The notes under the pieces: model-generated
What the model was told of the DNA's origin: nothing
What the model saw: the letters and a program-made list of their open reading frames with translations, nothing else
The model's database searches: none
Position numbers and translations under genes: made by a program
Assembly: GCA_018296165.2 (NCBI GenBank)
Contig: JACKQL020000076.1
Coordinates: 62,001-126,000 of the forward strand
From: Termitomyces sp. T153
Lineage: Eukaryota > Basidiomycota > Agaricomycetes > Agaricales > Lyophyllaceae
DNA: 64,000 nucleotides
Direction of reading: 5' to 3'
Shown here: positions 12,104 to 22,990 of the stretch, piece after piece
Numbering within the stretch: the stretch's first letter is position 1
How the letters are laid out: each line of letters starts with the position of its first letter

Positions 12104-13185
12104 GGTCATTACCCACTCTCCAGACCTCTGATCTTGTCCCCAACTTGCTTGAGCCCTTCCCAATGCTCTGCCAAACTCCCCAACCCTTGACCACCCTCTG
12201 TACCCACTCTGGGTAACTCTGACACTTCTCTGGCAAACCCCAACAATCCCCTGGCTAACTCCGACACTTCTCCAGCAAACTCCAATAATCTCCTGGCCAA
12301 CTCCAATGCCTTCTCTACAGTTCTTGACACTTCCCCTGAGCTCCTAGAACCTTCCCCTGCTACTCCTGACCCTGCCATATGTCTCTGATCCCCTACCCTG
12401 ATTTACCTAACCTGCTCCAGAGCATCACAATGACCCCAGAGCAGCCCACATCTCCAGCTAATCCCATCAGAATATCACTGTAGCCCACCCCTTGATTGTA
12501 CCTGACACCCATCAACCTCATGCAGCCCCATCAAGTCCCACTGCCATGCCTGCTGTCCTATGGAGCTATCCAGTAGTCAGTATATAAGTCATAGAGTAAC
12601 TCCTTGTACTCTAATCTTAATATTACTTGCATTGTTGGTTACTTGTGTTTCATATTCCTCTCTGTCTCTGTTTCTATTTTCAGTCTTGAATCTATCTCTC
12701 TTCTCTGTCTTGTCTTGCCTCATCTCCATCTCATCTCAACTGTCTATATTTCTTTTGTTTCTCTAAGTTCTTCCTATCTTTAATATCAGTATAAACTTTG
12801 TGCATGTGCCACAAACCCTGAACATTCTATGACAACTCTGGACCTTGCCCTTTGCTCAGCCCTGGAACCCATTAACTTTTAATTAATCTCCCATCAAACT
12901 TTGGCTCCACCCCCATCACTTGCAAAGCCTCTGTTTACTCTGCAGTCTATTCATGTGCCTACAAACTTGTTCCTGACACCCATACCAGCCCAACATTAAT
13001 ATACTTGGTTTTAGACTTCCCCAGACCACTCTGGACTTGCTCAGACCACTCTCCTTAGCCTCCCCTCACAAGTCTCTTCTCTCTGCACCAACTCTGGAAT
13101 GCTAGGTTATAAGTGCAGGACATTGTGTCTGCCTAGTAAGGATTTGCCAGTGTAGCTGAGCCCTCATCATCAGTGGAACCTGATA
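12104..13185 (+). repeat. Element 3 5' LTR
   Basis: It aligns with the 3' LTR at 29485-30524 and with the element 6 LTR at 40782-41834. It starts at GGTCATTACCCACTC (expected TGTCATAACCC) and ends TGATA (expected TGACA), both explained by substitutions. A TATATAAG box lies at 12581-12588. Confidence 0.85.
12581..12588 (+). promoter_or_regulatory. TATA-like box in element 3 5' LTR
   Basis: TATATAAG in the conserved context GTAGTCAGTATATAAG, about 600 bp before the LTR end. Confidence 0.6.
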
Positions 13186-13217
13186 TAATATTAAGACTCC
13201 CTCTTACCCCATTCTCA

Positions 13218-13827
13218 ATGTCTGCATATAACACCATGTACAACTCTGCCAGCTACTTAATTAATGTCTATAGTCAACCAGTCCCTGAAAATCCATATGC
13301 CCCAGGCCCCCCTGCAGATCAGTACATTCTCCGCCATTGGACTTCTGACCCCAACCAGGCATTCTACACCCCCTCCATCAATCAGGGAATTTCCTTGGGC
13401 TGGCACCACCCTCCAGCATTCTCTGCTGATGGCAGCAACCCCCACATGTACCCTGGAGGATTGTCAGGGGATATTCCAGTCCCCTTTGCTCTGTTCTCCC
13501 TTCTTATGGTTTTCCTTTATTCTTCTTTCACTTCCTGCCTACCTTCCCCCCACCCACTACTACATGTACCCAGTCCCTGCTGCAGCCCCAGCCCCTCCAG
13601 AGCACATAGATAATGATTCTTCTCCTTGTCTACCATTTTCTGCTCAAGTTCCTCCTTCCCCAAGGCAGCAAAGAGTTGATGCTTATGCCCAATAGCACAA
13701 CAAAGTCCTCTGTTTCCTCTGCCTCTCTCCCACACAGTTTGCAAGATGCACTTGCACTCTCCTCATCAATCTAGACTACCCCAACACCCCCACAACCCCA
13801 GAAGTTTGGGTGGATCAACTCCTCAAC
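13218..13827 (+). pseudogene. Element 3 gag, N-terminal part
   Basis: It starts ATGTCTGCATATAAC 33 bp after the LTR and encodes MSAYNTMYNSASYLINVYSQ..., then PPADQYILRHWTSDPNQAFY and QGISLGWHHPPAFSADG. These blocks recur in element 6 (41867 onward). The frame shifts after about 13470. It stops at 13827, where element 2 is inserted, and continues at 20197 with the next codons of the same gene (QFARCTC...AWVDQL / FHKCYLQGNLLKTMQ). Confidence 0.8.
13823..13827. repeat. Target-site duplication TCAAC, left copy (element 2)
   Basis: TCAAC directly abuts TGTCAGG..., the outer end of the element 2 LTR. An identical copy follows the other LTR at 20192-20196. Confidence 0.93.
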
Positions 13828-15028
13828 TGTCAGGTTCCGCTGACCTCAGGGGCTCAGCTGCACTGGGCAAGTCCTTACTAGGCGGGCGTGATCCCCTTGC
13901 ACTGGTAAACGAACACTCGAAGACATTCCGGGCACTGATGGCTTGTGCGGATAGTTGGTGGGATGTGATCTGGACAGATCTGGGGAGGTCCGGAGAAGTT
14001 GGATTGCGAGGAAATGAGATGGTCCTGGCGGGGTTCAGGCAGAAGACCGTATGGGAGATTCGCAGAAGCGAAGGAGTAGGTGGCTGGGTGATCAATGGGA
14101 ATGGAGCCAGGGTTTGATGGGAGATCATTTGGAGTTGATGGAGTCTGGGACCAAGCAAAGAGTGAGGTTCGGACCTGGTAAAGGAGTGTCGGGGTTTGTA
14201 ATCGTAATTGCAGAGTTCATGAGGTTGTTAAGGTTGATGAAGACTTGGGCACAACAGTCGGACGGAGTCACCGAGACAGCGTCAGACGAGATGAAATGGA
14301 ACAAGAGTAGATTCAAGTGGAGATACGAGACAATAACGAGAATAATAGCAAAATGGAGACAGGACAGGACCGGGAGACTGAGATAAGACTGGGAGACTGA
14401 GATAAGACCGGGAGACTGAGATAAGACCGGGAGACTGAGATAAGACCGGGAGACTGAGAGTAAGGAGAACGAAACACAAAACACAAAAAGGAAACAATCA
14501 GACCATAGGTAACGTTAAGCAATATCAAGACTAGAGTACAAAGAGCTACTCAACGGCTTATATACTGACTACCAGAGAACTTCGGGGTATGTTGGCTGTG
14601 GCAGCGGGGCTTGGCAGAGCTCAACAGAGTGGGCAGGTGTCGGTTGCGATTGAGGATCGGGCCGCGCTGATACATTGATGGGATCATTGGGGAACGCAGG
14701 TCGCCCCGAGGTTGTTGTGATGCTCCGGAATAGGTCGGAGGAACCAGGGTGTTGAGTTGATGATGGGTGGCGAAGATTGGGAACAGCAGGGGTGGTTCTT
14801 GGGTTTGGGAGATCCAGGGTAAGTGTCAGAGGCTGCGGGGAAGGCACTGAAGTTGGCCAGGGGGCTGTCGGAGTTAGCTGGGGAGGCGTCAGAGTTAGCC
14901 AGGGAGGCGTCGGAGTTAGCCGAAATAGCTGCGGGGCATGGGTGGAAGTTCGGCGGAGCGTCGGGGGTTTTTGGGGGTTTGGGGGGTTGATGGGCGATGT
15001 GCGGGGGTTCAGGGGACGGGTTGTGACA
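13828..15028 (-). repeat. Element 2 3' LTR
   Basis: A 1201-bp LTR. On the - strand it begins TGTCACAACCC, after the purine tract GAAGGGGGGGTGA (15029-15041), and ends CCTGACA. The inverted TATA box lies at 14557-14564. The 19-bp minisatellite has about five units at 14372-14460. Confidence 0.93.
14372..14460 (-). repeat. 19-bp LTR minisatellite, about 5 units
   Basis: Units of GGGAGACTGAGATAAGACC (+ strand). The sister LTR at 19574-19649 has about four units, which accounts for part of the 40-bp length difference between the two LTRs. Confidence 0.85.
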
Positions 15029-15238
15029 TCACCCCCCCTTCAGCGTTGAGACCCTTCGAGACGCAGGGCAGGACAGGGATCAGCGGGGCGTGGGAGTCAA
15101 AGCTGAGCAATATTGATCAATCCACAGCGAGTGATAGTGGCATGGGAGACAAAGTCAAAGTGCGGCTGCCGCTTTGTCAGGGTTCTCCTCAATCAATTAA
15201 AAGCTTTGGACGTACCCAAGGGTTTCCCAAATTTTGTC

Positions 15239-16453
15239 ATGTCTTCCCCCAGCGTTCCAGTAGTCCCTCCCACTGATTTGGACGAGGTGGTGGTGTACAA
15301 CAGTGGGGGGGAGGAGTTTGAGCGTCGGCGCCGTGCTAGCGTCAGGGACCGGAGTCGTAAGTGGTGTCAACTTGTCTTTTCAGGATGATTGACGGGGCTT
15401 TTGTAGAGTCATCCGTGGTGGTGGTGGTGGATTTTCCGGGGGTTCTGAAACGGACCAAGTTTTGTCCCGCGTTGCCGAAGGGGAAGGGGGCGTCCTCGGC
15501 AGTGGTTCAGGGGAAGCGTCGAGCCTCCCCGCCCTCGGGGGCGGGACCCAGCAAGAGGCCGCATGGGCGCAAGTCATTGGCGGGGCCTCTGGAGTCTTCC
15601 CTTTTTTCTCCTACCCCGGGCGTCCCCTCAGAACGGTCATTGAGTCCCCCCGCACCAATTCCTTTGATCATGGAGGTCTTTCTTTGCAAGCAGGTGGAGG
15701 CTTTGACGACGTCATTGGCAGTATGGGAGGGTGAGCTCTGACGGGTGAGGGAGGATCATGATGTGGCGCAGACGGAGAAACAAGCAATGGAGTGGGAGAG
15801 GAACACTTTGGTGCACGTGGCGACGGAGCAAGCGTTAGAGGTGCGGGGCTTGCGGGAGCGTCTGACGCAGATGGAGGGGCAGCCCGTGGGGGAGGCGGAG
15901 GGGTGGGGACAAGCTCTGGAGGGGGATGCGCTGTGGGTGGAGCTGGAGGTGGCAAGGCGGAGGGAGGATTGGTTGGCCAATGAGGCTGCTTCGGGGTGCG
16001 CGGGGATCCTTCGTGAGTTGTCTCCCGTTCCTCCGTTTGTTACTGACAGTTCATTTTCTGGGTTTAGGCTGGGTGTGGGAGCATCGGGTCCTCTTGGACG
16101 GTGCCTCCATGGTGTTCGCATCAATTCAGGATGGGTTGACACAGGGGTCCGCAGTCCAGCCTCCGGAGTTGCAGCAGGGGATGGTGCGACTGGAGAGGTT
16201 GTTGGCGGGGCATCGGCGATGCAATGCGGTGGCCCCGGGATTGTGGTGGGAGGTGGTGGCTGACACAGGGGAGGCGTTGCCGGGGTTGGCAGAGGTCTTA
16301 GCGGTGGTGCGGGCCCAGATGGAAGTTGACCTGGGGGTTGGGTTGCCGGGGGGGTCCGGGGAGGGGGTGAGATGGGTGCGGGCCTCGTTTCTTGCTGCTC
16401 TTGGACTTGCTGCCTCCCTCACCTATTGTATATATAATTTTTTTTGTACGTGA
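15239..16453 (+). pseudogene. Antisense accessory gene of element 2 (damaged)
   Basis: It is on the opposite strand to the element, between the non-coding interior and the 3' LTR. The ATG at 15239 opens MSSPSVPVVPPTDLDEVVVY. A candidate GTAAGT...TTTTCAG gap (15357-15383) is only 27 bp and breaks the frame. From 15384 the frame reads the basic VVQGKRRASPPSGAGPSKR region, has one TGA at 15739, then a coiled-coil region (ERNTLVHVATEQALEVRG...VELEVARRREDWLANEAAS). A clean 55-bp intron (16013-16067, GTGAGT, branch TACTGAC, TTTAG) leads to WVWEHRVLLDGASMVFASIQ and a hydrophobic C-terminus. It is nearly identical to the element 1 copy. The intron position and phase match element 3. Function is unknown. 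Confidence 0.65.
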
Positions 16454-18884
16454 ACATGTCCTTTTCTTGGTCCCTGGGCATGTGAAGTGGGGTTTTAGTT
16501 TGTATGAGGGCAAAGTAAGTAAAACACGCAGGGGTGTGAGAGGGAGTTGAATCCCTAGTGAGTCCAGAGGCGGGTTTTATGCTCGCTAGTGCCGTCTGTG
16601 CTGGCTAGTCCTGGGGTTTGTCGGGACTGGGTGGGGCATCGCAGGGAGGATTCCCGAGATTCGGCGGGGGTGGTGGGAGTTCTCCGGTGGAGTTCCATGG
16701 CATTTTGGGCGGTGTTATCAAGTTTGATTCTCGGAAATTCCGACTGGGGGTGTAGGGGTTTTCTCTTGTCTTTGGCAGAGACGTGCGCCATATTGGTATC
16801 GGAGGGTGGACCTTCAAATCTTTCACGGTGCCCAGCGGGTTCGGGGCTTTGGTTGTCTTGGCAGTGCGGTTGGCGGGGGGGTAATGGAGGTCTTCCCATG
16901 GTCTGGCCCTTATGCCAGCACTGGTGGCGAGGGTGGCAGGGCCTTCTTCATTGGCGGGGTTCGGTGAGGCGAGGTTCGTCCTTGCGGCATAGTTTGTCCG
17001 GGTCGGGGTTGTGTTCCGGAGTATTGCGTCTGTGGGCGGGCATGTTCAGGTGGTGCTTTGGTGTGCTCCGGAGTGTTGATGACCGAGGGGGCAGGATGCG
17101 GGGTGATCAGTCCCGACCAGTTCCTTCGGGTCCGGGGCCGAAATTTGAGGTTCCGGGTCATCTACATGACATTGCTTTCCTGACCAAAGGTAAGTCCCGA
17201 GACGGACAGAGGAGTCTTATGTATTTCTGATACCTCCTCGAGTTCGGAGGTTTGGGGGTCGGTGGTTCCTTTGTCGGGGAAGGAGTGGGTGGTCCTGGAG
17301 TCGACACAAGGGTCACTCAGTGGGGGTTTGTTGGTTGTTCACGGTTGTTGGGGCAGCGGGGAGGTCGGTCGCGGGGAGGCACTGGAGTGGGGCTCGCCGG
17401 GAGTCGCAGCAGGGTTGAGGCAACTCTTCATTCGTGTTCCAGAGCGGCCCGGAGATTGTTGCAAGTGTGGGGGTGGCAGTGGGGAGAGGCACCGCTCGCT
17501 TTTCTGGATGCTCCGATGATGTGGTCCCTGTTCAGCAGACATATTCTGGCGTAGGGGCAGGATTCAGAGTGGGTGGTGATTTTTGTCGTGGAGTTGGGGC
17601 TACCAGGGCATCATTGTCGAGCTGGCACCGTGAGTTCTCTTGATCAAATGTCGTGGTCGGAGCGGAGGCCCTGGAGTCGTGTCGCCAGGGTCCAGAGCTG
17701 TGTTGAAGGGTTCGGAGGGGTCTGGGTTGGGCAGTTTTGGGCTGGCATGGGGTTGTTTGGGTCGTCAAGCCAGGTGGGGGAGGTCCTTTGAGGATATCGG
17801 AGCGTGTGCCCTTTGGGTCGTCAGGTCGCTTAATCGGCCGATCGTCGTTTTCTGGGTGAGGGTGGGGCTTCTCCCTCCCTTATATGAACATGTCAGCAAA
17901 CTTAGAGTACTTAGGGAACTACTTCGTATAGGGTCCTTTTCCCTATAGTTAGTTTGGGGTGGCTCCTATGCTGGGGATTCCTCTGTGGGAGGTGGCGGAG
18001 TCTGGTGGTGGAGTTTAGGCTTGGGAGTGGCATGCGGGGGGGTTTTGGCATCCAGGGTCCTCATTGTCGGGGGCTCCGGATTGTGTGGGGGAGGATGGTG
18101 AAATAGCGGCGTGGTCCGGAGTTGTCCCTTGTCGGGAGTGGGGTGCCGTGGTTCTCCTTATTAACGTCTAGAGGCTCGGGAATGTTTTGGTCTTGTTCCA
18201 GGGTTGTTGGGGTCAGGTCGGAGGTGTCGGGGCCCCTTCATTTGTTGGGCGGAGGTGACAGCCAAATCGATCGAGGTCCAGAAGCAGGTCCTGGGGTTGG
18301 AGCATAGCCTAGGTCTGAGGTTCTTGTTCTGTGGTTGGGGTTGTTGGGTCAAGCTTGATTTTGGTGGTTTCAGGGCTAGTTGTTGGAGGGTTTAGTTCCT
18401 CAGAAAGGGGGGGGGGTCGGGGTGAGGGTCGGGGGTCGATAGTAGGGTTTGGTGATGTTGTCGATGTTTAGTCGCATTCGTTGGTCTGCGGAGTTGCTAG
18501 TGGGTCGGCAGATCCACAGGCGTGCTTTGAAAAAGCGCGTTCTCAGTGGTCTCTTCATAGCTGGCAATCCTCATGCAAGGGGTGACTGTTTCGCGGCGGG
18601 TTGGCGTTATTGTTTGTCAGAGGGTTGGCACGGTGCCGGAGACATTGTTGCTTGTTTGGTCGGATGGTCGCCAGGTTTTAGGATGTTGTTCTTGGGGTGA
18701 TGTCGGGGTCAACTTTGTGCGAGAGAACAGAGTTGGCAGAGAGGGTAAGAGTGGGGTGGGAGATGATTTGATGATTTGCGCGAGGGGTTGGAGGTTGGGT
18801 GTGAGTTGGGGAGGGTGTCCGTGGGGGGAGCCGTTGTATGGATGTAACCGGAGTGGAGGGGACGTTTGGTGTCAGATCCGCGAC
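16454..18884. other. GC-rich non-coding interior of element 2
   Basis: The inverted counterpart of 861-3317. A 213-codon open frame at 16589-17230 (+) is only partly kept in element 1 (133 codons, then diverging), and its composition (Gly/Trp/Ser/Val-rich) follows from G-rich sequence. No domain is recognised, so it is not called a gene. Confidence 0.65.
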
Positions 18885-18998
18885 TCAATGTGCCTTGGCA
18901 AATTGGGCAGGGCCATATGAATCATAAGGGTTTCCAGGCACAGGTAGACCATAGACATTGGAGTTATTTGATTGTGTGGGCAGAGATAATGCGGGCAT
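18885..18998 (-). pseudogene. gag N-terminal remnant of element 2
   Basis: 37 codons on the - strand (SNNSNVYGLPVPGNPYDSYG...) match the element 1 remnant residue by residue over most of their length. The frame starts the same distance from the LTR and stops at the same codon. Confidence 0.6.
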
Positions 18999-19030
18999 CA
19001 CAGACAGGGTAAGGTAGAGTCTTGATATTA

Positions 19031-20191
19031 TGTCAGCTTCCGCTGACCTCAGGGGCTCAGCTGCACTGGGCAAGTCCTTACTAGGCGGGCGTGATCCCCT
19101 TGCACTGGTAAACAAACACTCGAAGACATTCCGGGCACTGATGGCTTGTGCGGATAGTTGGTGGGATGTGATCTGGACAGATCCGGGGAGGTCCGGAGAA
19201 GTCGGATTGCGAGGAAATGAGATGGTCCTGGCGGGGTTCAGGCAGAAGACTGTATGGGAGATTTGCGGAAGCAAAGGAGTAGGCAGCTGGGTGATCAATG
19301 GGAACGGAGCCGGGGTTTGATGGGAGATCATTTGGAGTTGATGGAGTCCGGGACCAAGCAAAGAGTGAGGTTCGGACCTGGTAAAGGAGTGTCGGGGTTT
19401 GTAATCGTAATTGCGGAGTTCATGAGGTTGTTAAGGTTGATGAAGACTTGGGCACAATGGTCGGACGGAGTCACTGAGACAGCATCAGACGAGATGATAT
19501 GGAACAAGAGTAGATTCAAGTGGAGATACGAGACAATAACGAGAATAATAGCAAAATGGAGACAGGACAGGACCGGGAGACTGAGATAAGACCGGGAGCC
19601 TGAGATAAGACCGGGAGACTGGGATAAGACCGGGAGACTGAGAGTAAGGAGAACAAAACACAAAACACAAAAAGGAAACAATCAGACCATAGGTAACGTT
19701 AAGCAATATCAAGACTAGAGTACAAAGAGCTACTTGATGGCTTATATACTGACTACCAGAGAACTTCGGGGTATGTCGGCTGCAGCAGCGGGGCTTGGTG
19801 GAGCTCAACAGAGTGGGCAGGTGTCAGTTGCGATTGAGGATCAGGCCGTGCTGATATGTTGATGGGATCATTGGGGAACGTGGGTCGCCCCGAGGTTGTT
19901 GTGATGCTCCGGAATAGGTCGGAGGAACCAGGGTGTTGAGTTGATGATGAGTGGCAAAGATCGGGAACAGCAGGGGTGGTTCTTGGGTTTGGGAGATCCA
20001 GGGTAAGTGTCAGAGGCTGCGGGGAAGGCACCAAAGTTGGCCAGGGGGCCGTCGGAGTTAGCCAGGGAGGTGTCGGAGTTAGCCGAAATAGGTGCGGGGC
20101 ATGGGTGGAAGTTCGGCGGAGTGTAGGGGGTTTTTGGGGGTTCGGGGGGTTGATGGGTGATGTGTGGGGGTTCAGGGGATGGGTCGTGACA
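19031..20191 (-). repeat. Element 2 5' LTR
   Basis: A 1161-bp LTR ending GGTCGTGACA at 20191 (start on the - strand TGTCACGACC) and TGTCAGCTTCC at 19031. The inverted TATA box lies at 19741-19748. The minisatellite has about four units at 19574-19649. Confidence 0.93.
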
Positions 20192-20196
20192 TCAAC
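20192..20196. repeat. Target-site duplication TCAAC, right copy (element 2)
   Basis: Identical to 13823-13827. The element 3 gag resumes at the next base. Confidence 0.93.
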
Positions 20197-21891
20197 TTCC
20201 ACAAATGCTATCTGCAAGGAAATCTCTTGAAAACCATGCAAGGCACCCTGGGTATTGACACTAGTTTGCAGAACGAGCTCCATGCATGGGTCAAAGAAAT
20301 TCACACCAGTTCAAACCCCTGCCCATTTAAAGACCCTTTGGACCCTTCCCATTCCTTTCATATGCAGTGCAAGGAACCCGTTAGAATGCAAAGCAAAGCC
20401 CCACCCCTCATTTCCCACTAGCAGGAAGAACTCAATGTGGCCTCCAGCATCTTGAAGAACCTTAACCCCATGGGGGGATTGTTTGACCAACCTGCTGCCC
20501 ATACTTTGGCCCTCTCCACTCACCTCCAGGCCAACTCTGTTCCCAGCACCTTCTAAACATGGGATCAGCCTGCTGCCCCTAAACCCCATTCACAATGGCT
20601 ATCCCTATATGTCAACAATGACAACCAGACTCTTTCCTACATTGACAAGCCTGGCAACTCCACCAACAAGCCTGCTCCACACAATAACCCTCCATGGGAC
20701 CAACCTCCCCACTTCAATCTCTGTGCCTCCCATACCAACATCCCTCCACCCTGCCAAAACCTCCCAACACCCTCAAGGCAGCCTATGGGCCCTAGGGTAC
20801 CATAACCACCCTTCTCCACTAACCCCCCTTACCCCCTACCTGTCCCAGCTATAGACAATTTTTCTCCCCAGCACAGAAATGGAAATAACAACTACTACTA
20901 CTACAACACTGGACCCCTGCCCCAAACTCAAAATACACAGGACAACACTCATGATGCACTGGCTCAGAAAGAAAAACTCAACATTCAGAAGCCTGAACCC
21001 TTTACTGGCCATGACCTCCAGAAGTGGTGCATCTTCCTGACCTAGTGTCTAACTATGTTCCAAGCTAAGCCCATCACCTTCCAGCTTGAGAGCTCACAAG
21101 TAGCCTTTGTCATGTCCTATTTGCAGAGTATTGCCTTTGACCACTACATGGCACTACTCTGATTTGATCCAAGCAACTCCATACTTTCCAACTGGCTTGC
21201 TTTTACCTAGGAATTTTCTAGTAAGTTTGGCATCTTTGACACAGTAGCAGAGGTGGAGGAGAATCTCTTCAACCTCCAAATGCACAACAACAAACACTTC
21301 ATGACGTTCATCATACAATTTGAATGGGAAGCCTACAAAACTGGGTGGAATTACAATGCCTTCTGCTTTGCCCTCCATTGTACCCTGCTTCAATAGATCA
21401 AGGACCTCTCCAAGCAAACCACTTACAACAGATACAAGGCACTTGTTACTCAGGTTGGCCAATGCTACTGGAAGGACCAGAGTGAGAACATGGCACCCCA
21501 GACCTTGTGGAACACCTCCAGCAACACCAACTGGCAGGCCAGAGCAACCAACAGCACTTGACCCTTGATCCTCACTAACCCTGCCAACCCCACACCCCAT
21601 TTCCTTCCAGGCCAAGGACCTCCCAGCACTAATTGACCCCTGGGACAGTGCCCTCCAGCCCAACTCAATGCTACTAACCTCTACAAGGCCCCAGAACCCC
21701 TGGATGATGACCCCAACAACTATGATGACATTCCAGACTCTGCCAATGACCAAGAAGCCCTATGTGCAAACAAGATTCAGGATAGGCCATGGATCAATGT
21801 ACCAGAGGAAACTCAGGAGAAACAATGGAAGGAGGGTGCATGCATCCTATGTGGTGAGCAGGGACACTTTATTTGCAGTTGTCTTAAATGA
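20197..21891 (+). pseudogene. Element 3 gag, C-terminal part with zinc knuckle
   Basis: It continues gag after element 2. Blocks include EKLNIQKPEPFTGHDLQKW (capsid start), VAEVEENLFNLQMHNNKHFMTFIIQF.WEAYKTGWNYNAF, and a CCHC knuckle CILCGEQGHFICSC at 21841-21882 (C-X2-C-X4-H-X4-C). Stops where Arg, Gln or Trp codons are expected point to C-to-T decay. The N-terminal half (20200-20870) matches element 6 (42410-42961) closely. Confidence 0.85.
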
Positions 21892-22559
21892 CAGGTGATG
21901 GGATGCACTGTCTGGATGATTGACAGAAAAGACTGCGACTATCAGTTTATGAAAAACAAGTTAGTAGTTTAGGTCTTAAAGACATATTAGACTGTGGACC
22001 AGACCCTGATGTCTTCTCCACCCCAGCCACACTTCTCCATGCAATGGTACTTGCCCTGGATGACCTCCCAGCACACCTCCCCTCTCATTTCTCCACCACC
22101 CTTCTCCTCTGCACCACCCTCCCCTTCTCTAACAACTCTATTTCCATGCTAGTTAACAGCAGCACTACAGATAACTTCATTGACAAATCCCTAGTGGTGC
22201 TTTCTCCCCACCTTTTCCAACACCTCCCCACTCTAATCTCCTTCAAGCTCTTTAATGATGACCCTGCCCCCACTGGAGACATCATGCACCACCTGGAAAT
22301 GACCCTGACCTTTGCCAATGGATAACAAGAAGAACTCTGGCTACTTGTCATGAAACTATACCCCTCTGCTCCTGTCATCTTAGGCTTCTCATGGCTCCAC
22401 TCTACTAACCCCCACATTGACTGGCCCAGCCTCACCCTCTGCCTTGACCAGGACAATCCCACCAACTCCAAACTAGTGCCCTTTGATGTCTCACCATCCT
22501 CTGAGAATCCCAAGACTATGATTGACTATCCCTGGACTCCCCTGCAGCTCTGCTCCAGG

Positions 22560-22990
22560 TCCATGCAGTCATTTGTCATCAATGTCTGACTCGATGGCTT
22601 GCCCAAGGTACTCCCCACCCTTGTTGACAGTGGCACCTCTAGTACCTTTGTCAGCAGTCAACTTGACCTCTGATGCAACAACCTCAACAAACCCCTTGAG
22701 CTCCAACTCTTCAATGGGAGCTCTGCCACTATGGGGATCACTCAATACCACAACAACACTCTCACCCTTAACAATGACCTGCAGTTCCAAGCCTGGCTCC
22801 TTGTCACCCAACTCCTCCTATTGACCCCAATTGTGCTCAGACTCCCATGGCTGCAAGACATTAACCCTGACATTAACTGAAAGAACCTCATCATGCAATT
22901 TCTTAGTCCTGAAGCAAGCCTAGTAGCTGCCATCCCCCTCCACCTCCAGTTTATCTTGGACTCCAATGTCCCTGACCCCAGTGTAGTACT
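22560..22990 (+). pseudogene. Element 3 aspartic protease
   Basis: The + strand reads LPTLVDSGTSSTFVSSQ (active-site D-S-G at 22626-22634), then LFNGSSATMGITQYH and LLLTPIVLRLPWLQDINPDI. This is the typical Gypsy protease with its C-terminal LG.PWL block. The frame has several stops. Confidence 0.8.

Larger units (their letters stand above)
13828..20191 (-). mobile_element. Element 2: non-autonomous LTR element, young, complete, inverted copy of element 1
   Basis: A complete 6364-bp copy on the - strand: 5' LTR 19031-20191, interior 15029-19030, 3' LTR 13828-15028, and a perfect 5-bp TSD (TCAAC). The interior is collinear with element 1: gag remnant, long GC-rich non-coding stretch, antisense gene. 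There is no gag-pol. The two LTRs look nearly identical by eye apart from minisatellite length, and CpG is abundant, so insertion is recent compared with the decayed element 3 around it. Movement must have relied on proteins from an autonomous relative. That last point is inference. Confidence 0.93.

Noticed and set aside
16589..17230. 213-codon open frame inside element 2
   Set aside because: The related frame in element 1 is shorter and diverges. No motif, composition driven by G-rich DNA, no splice conservation.
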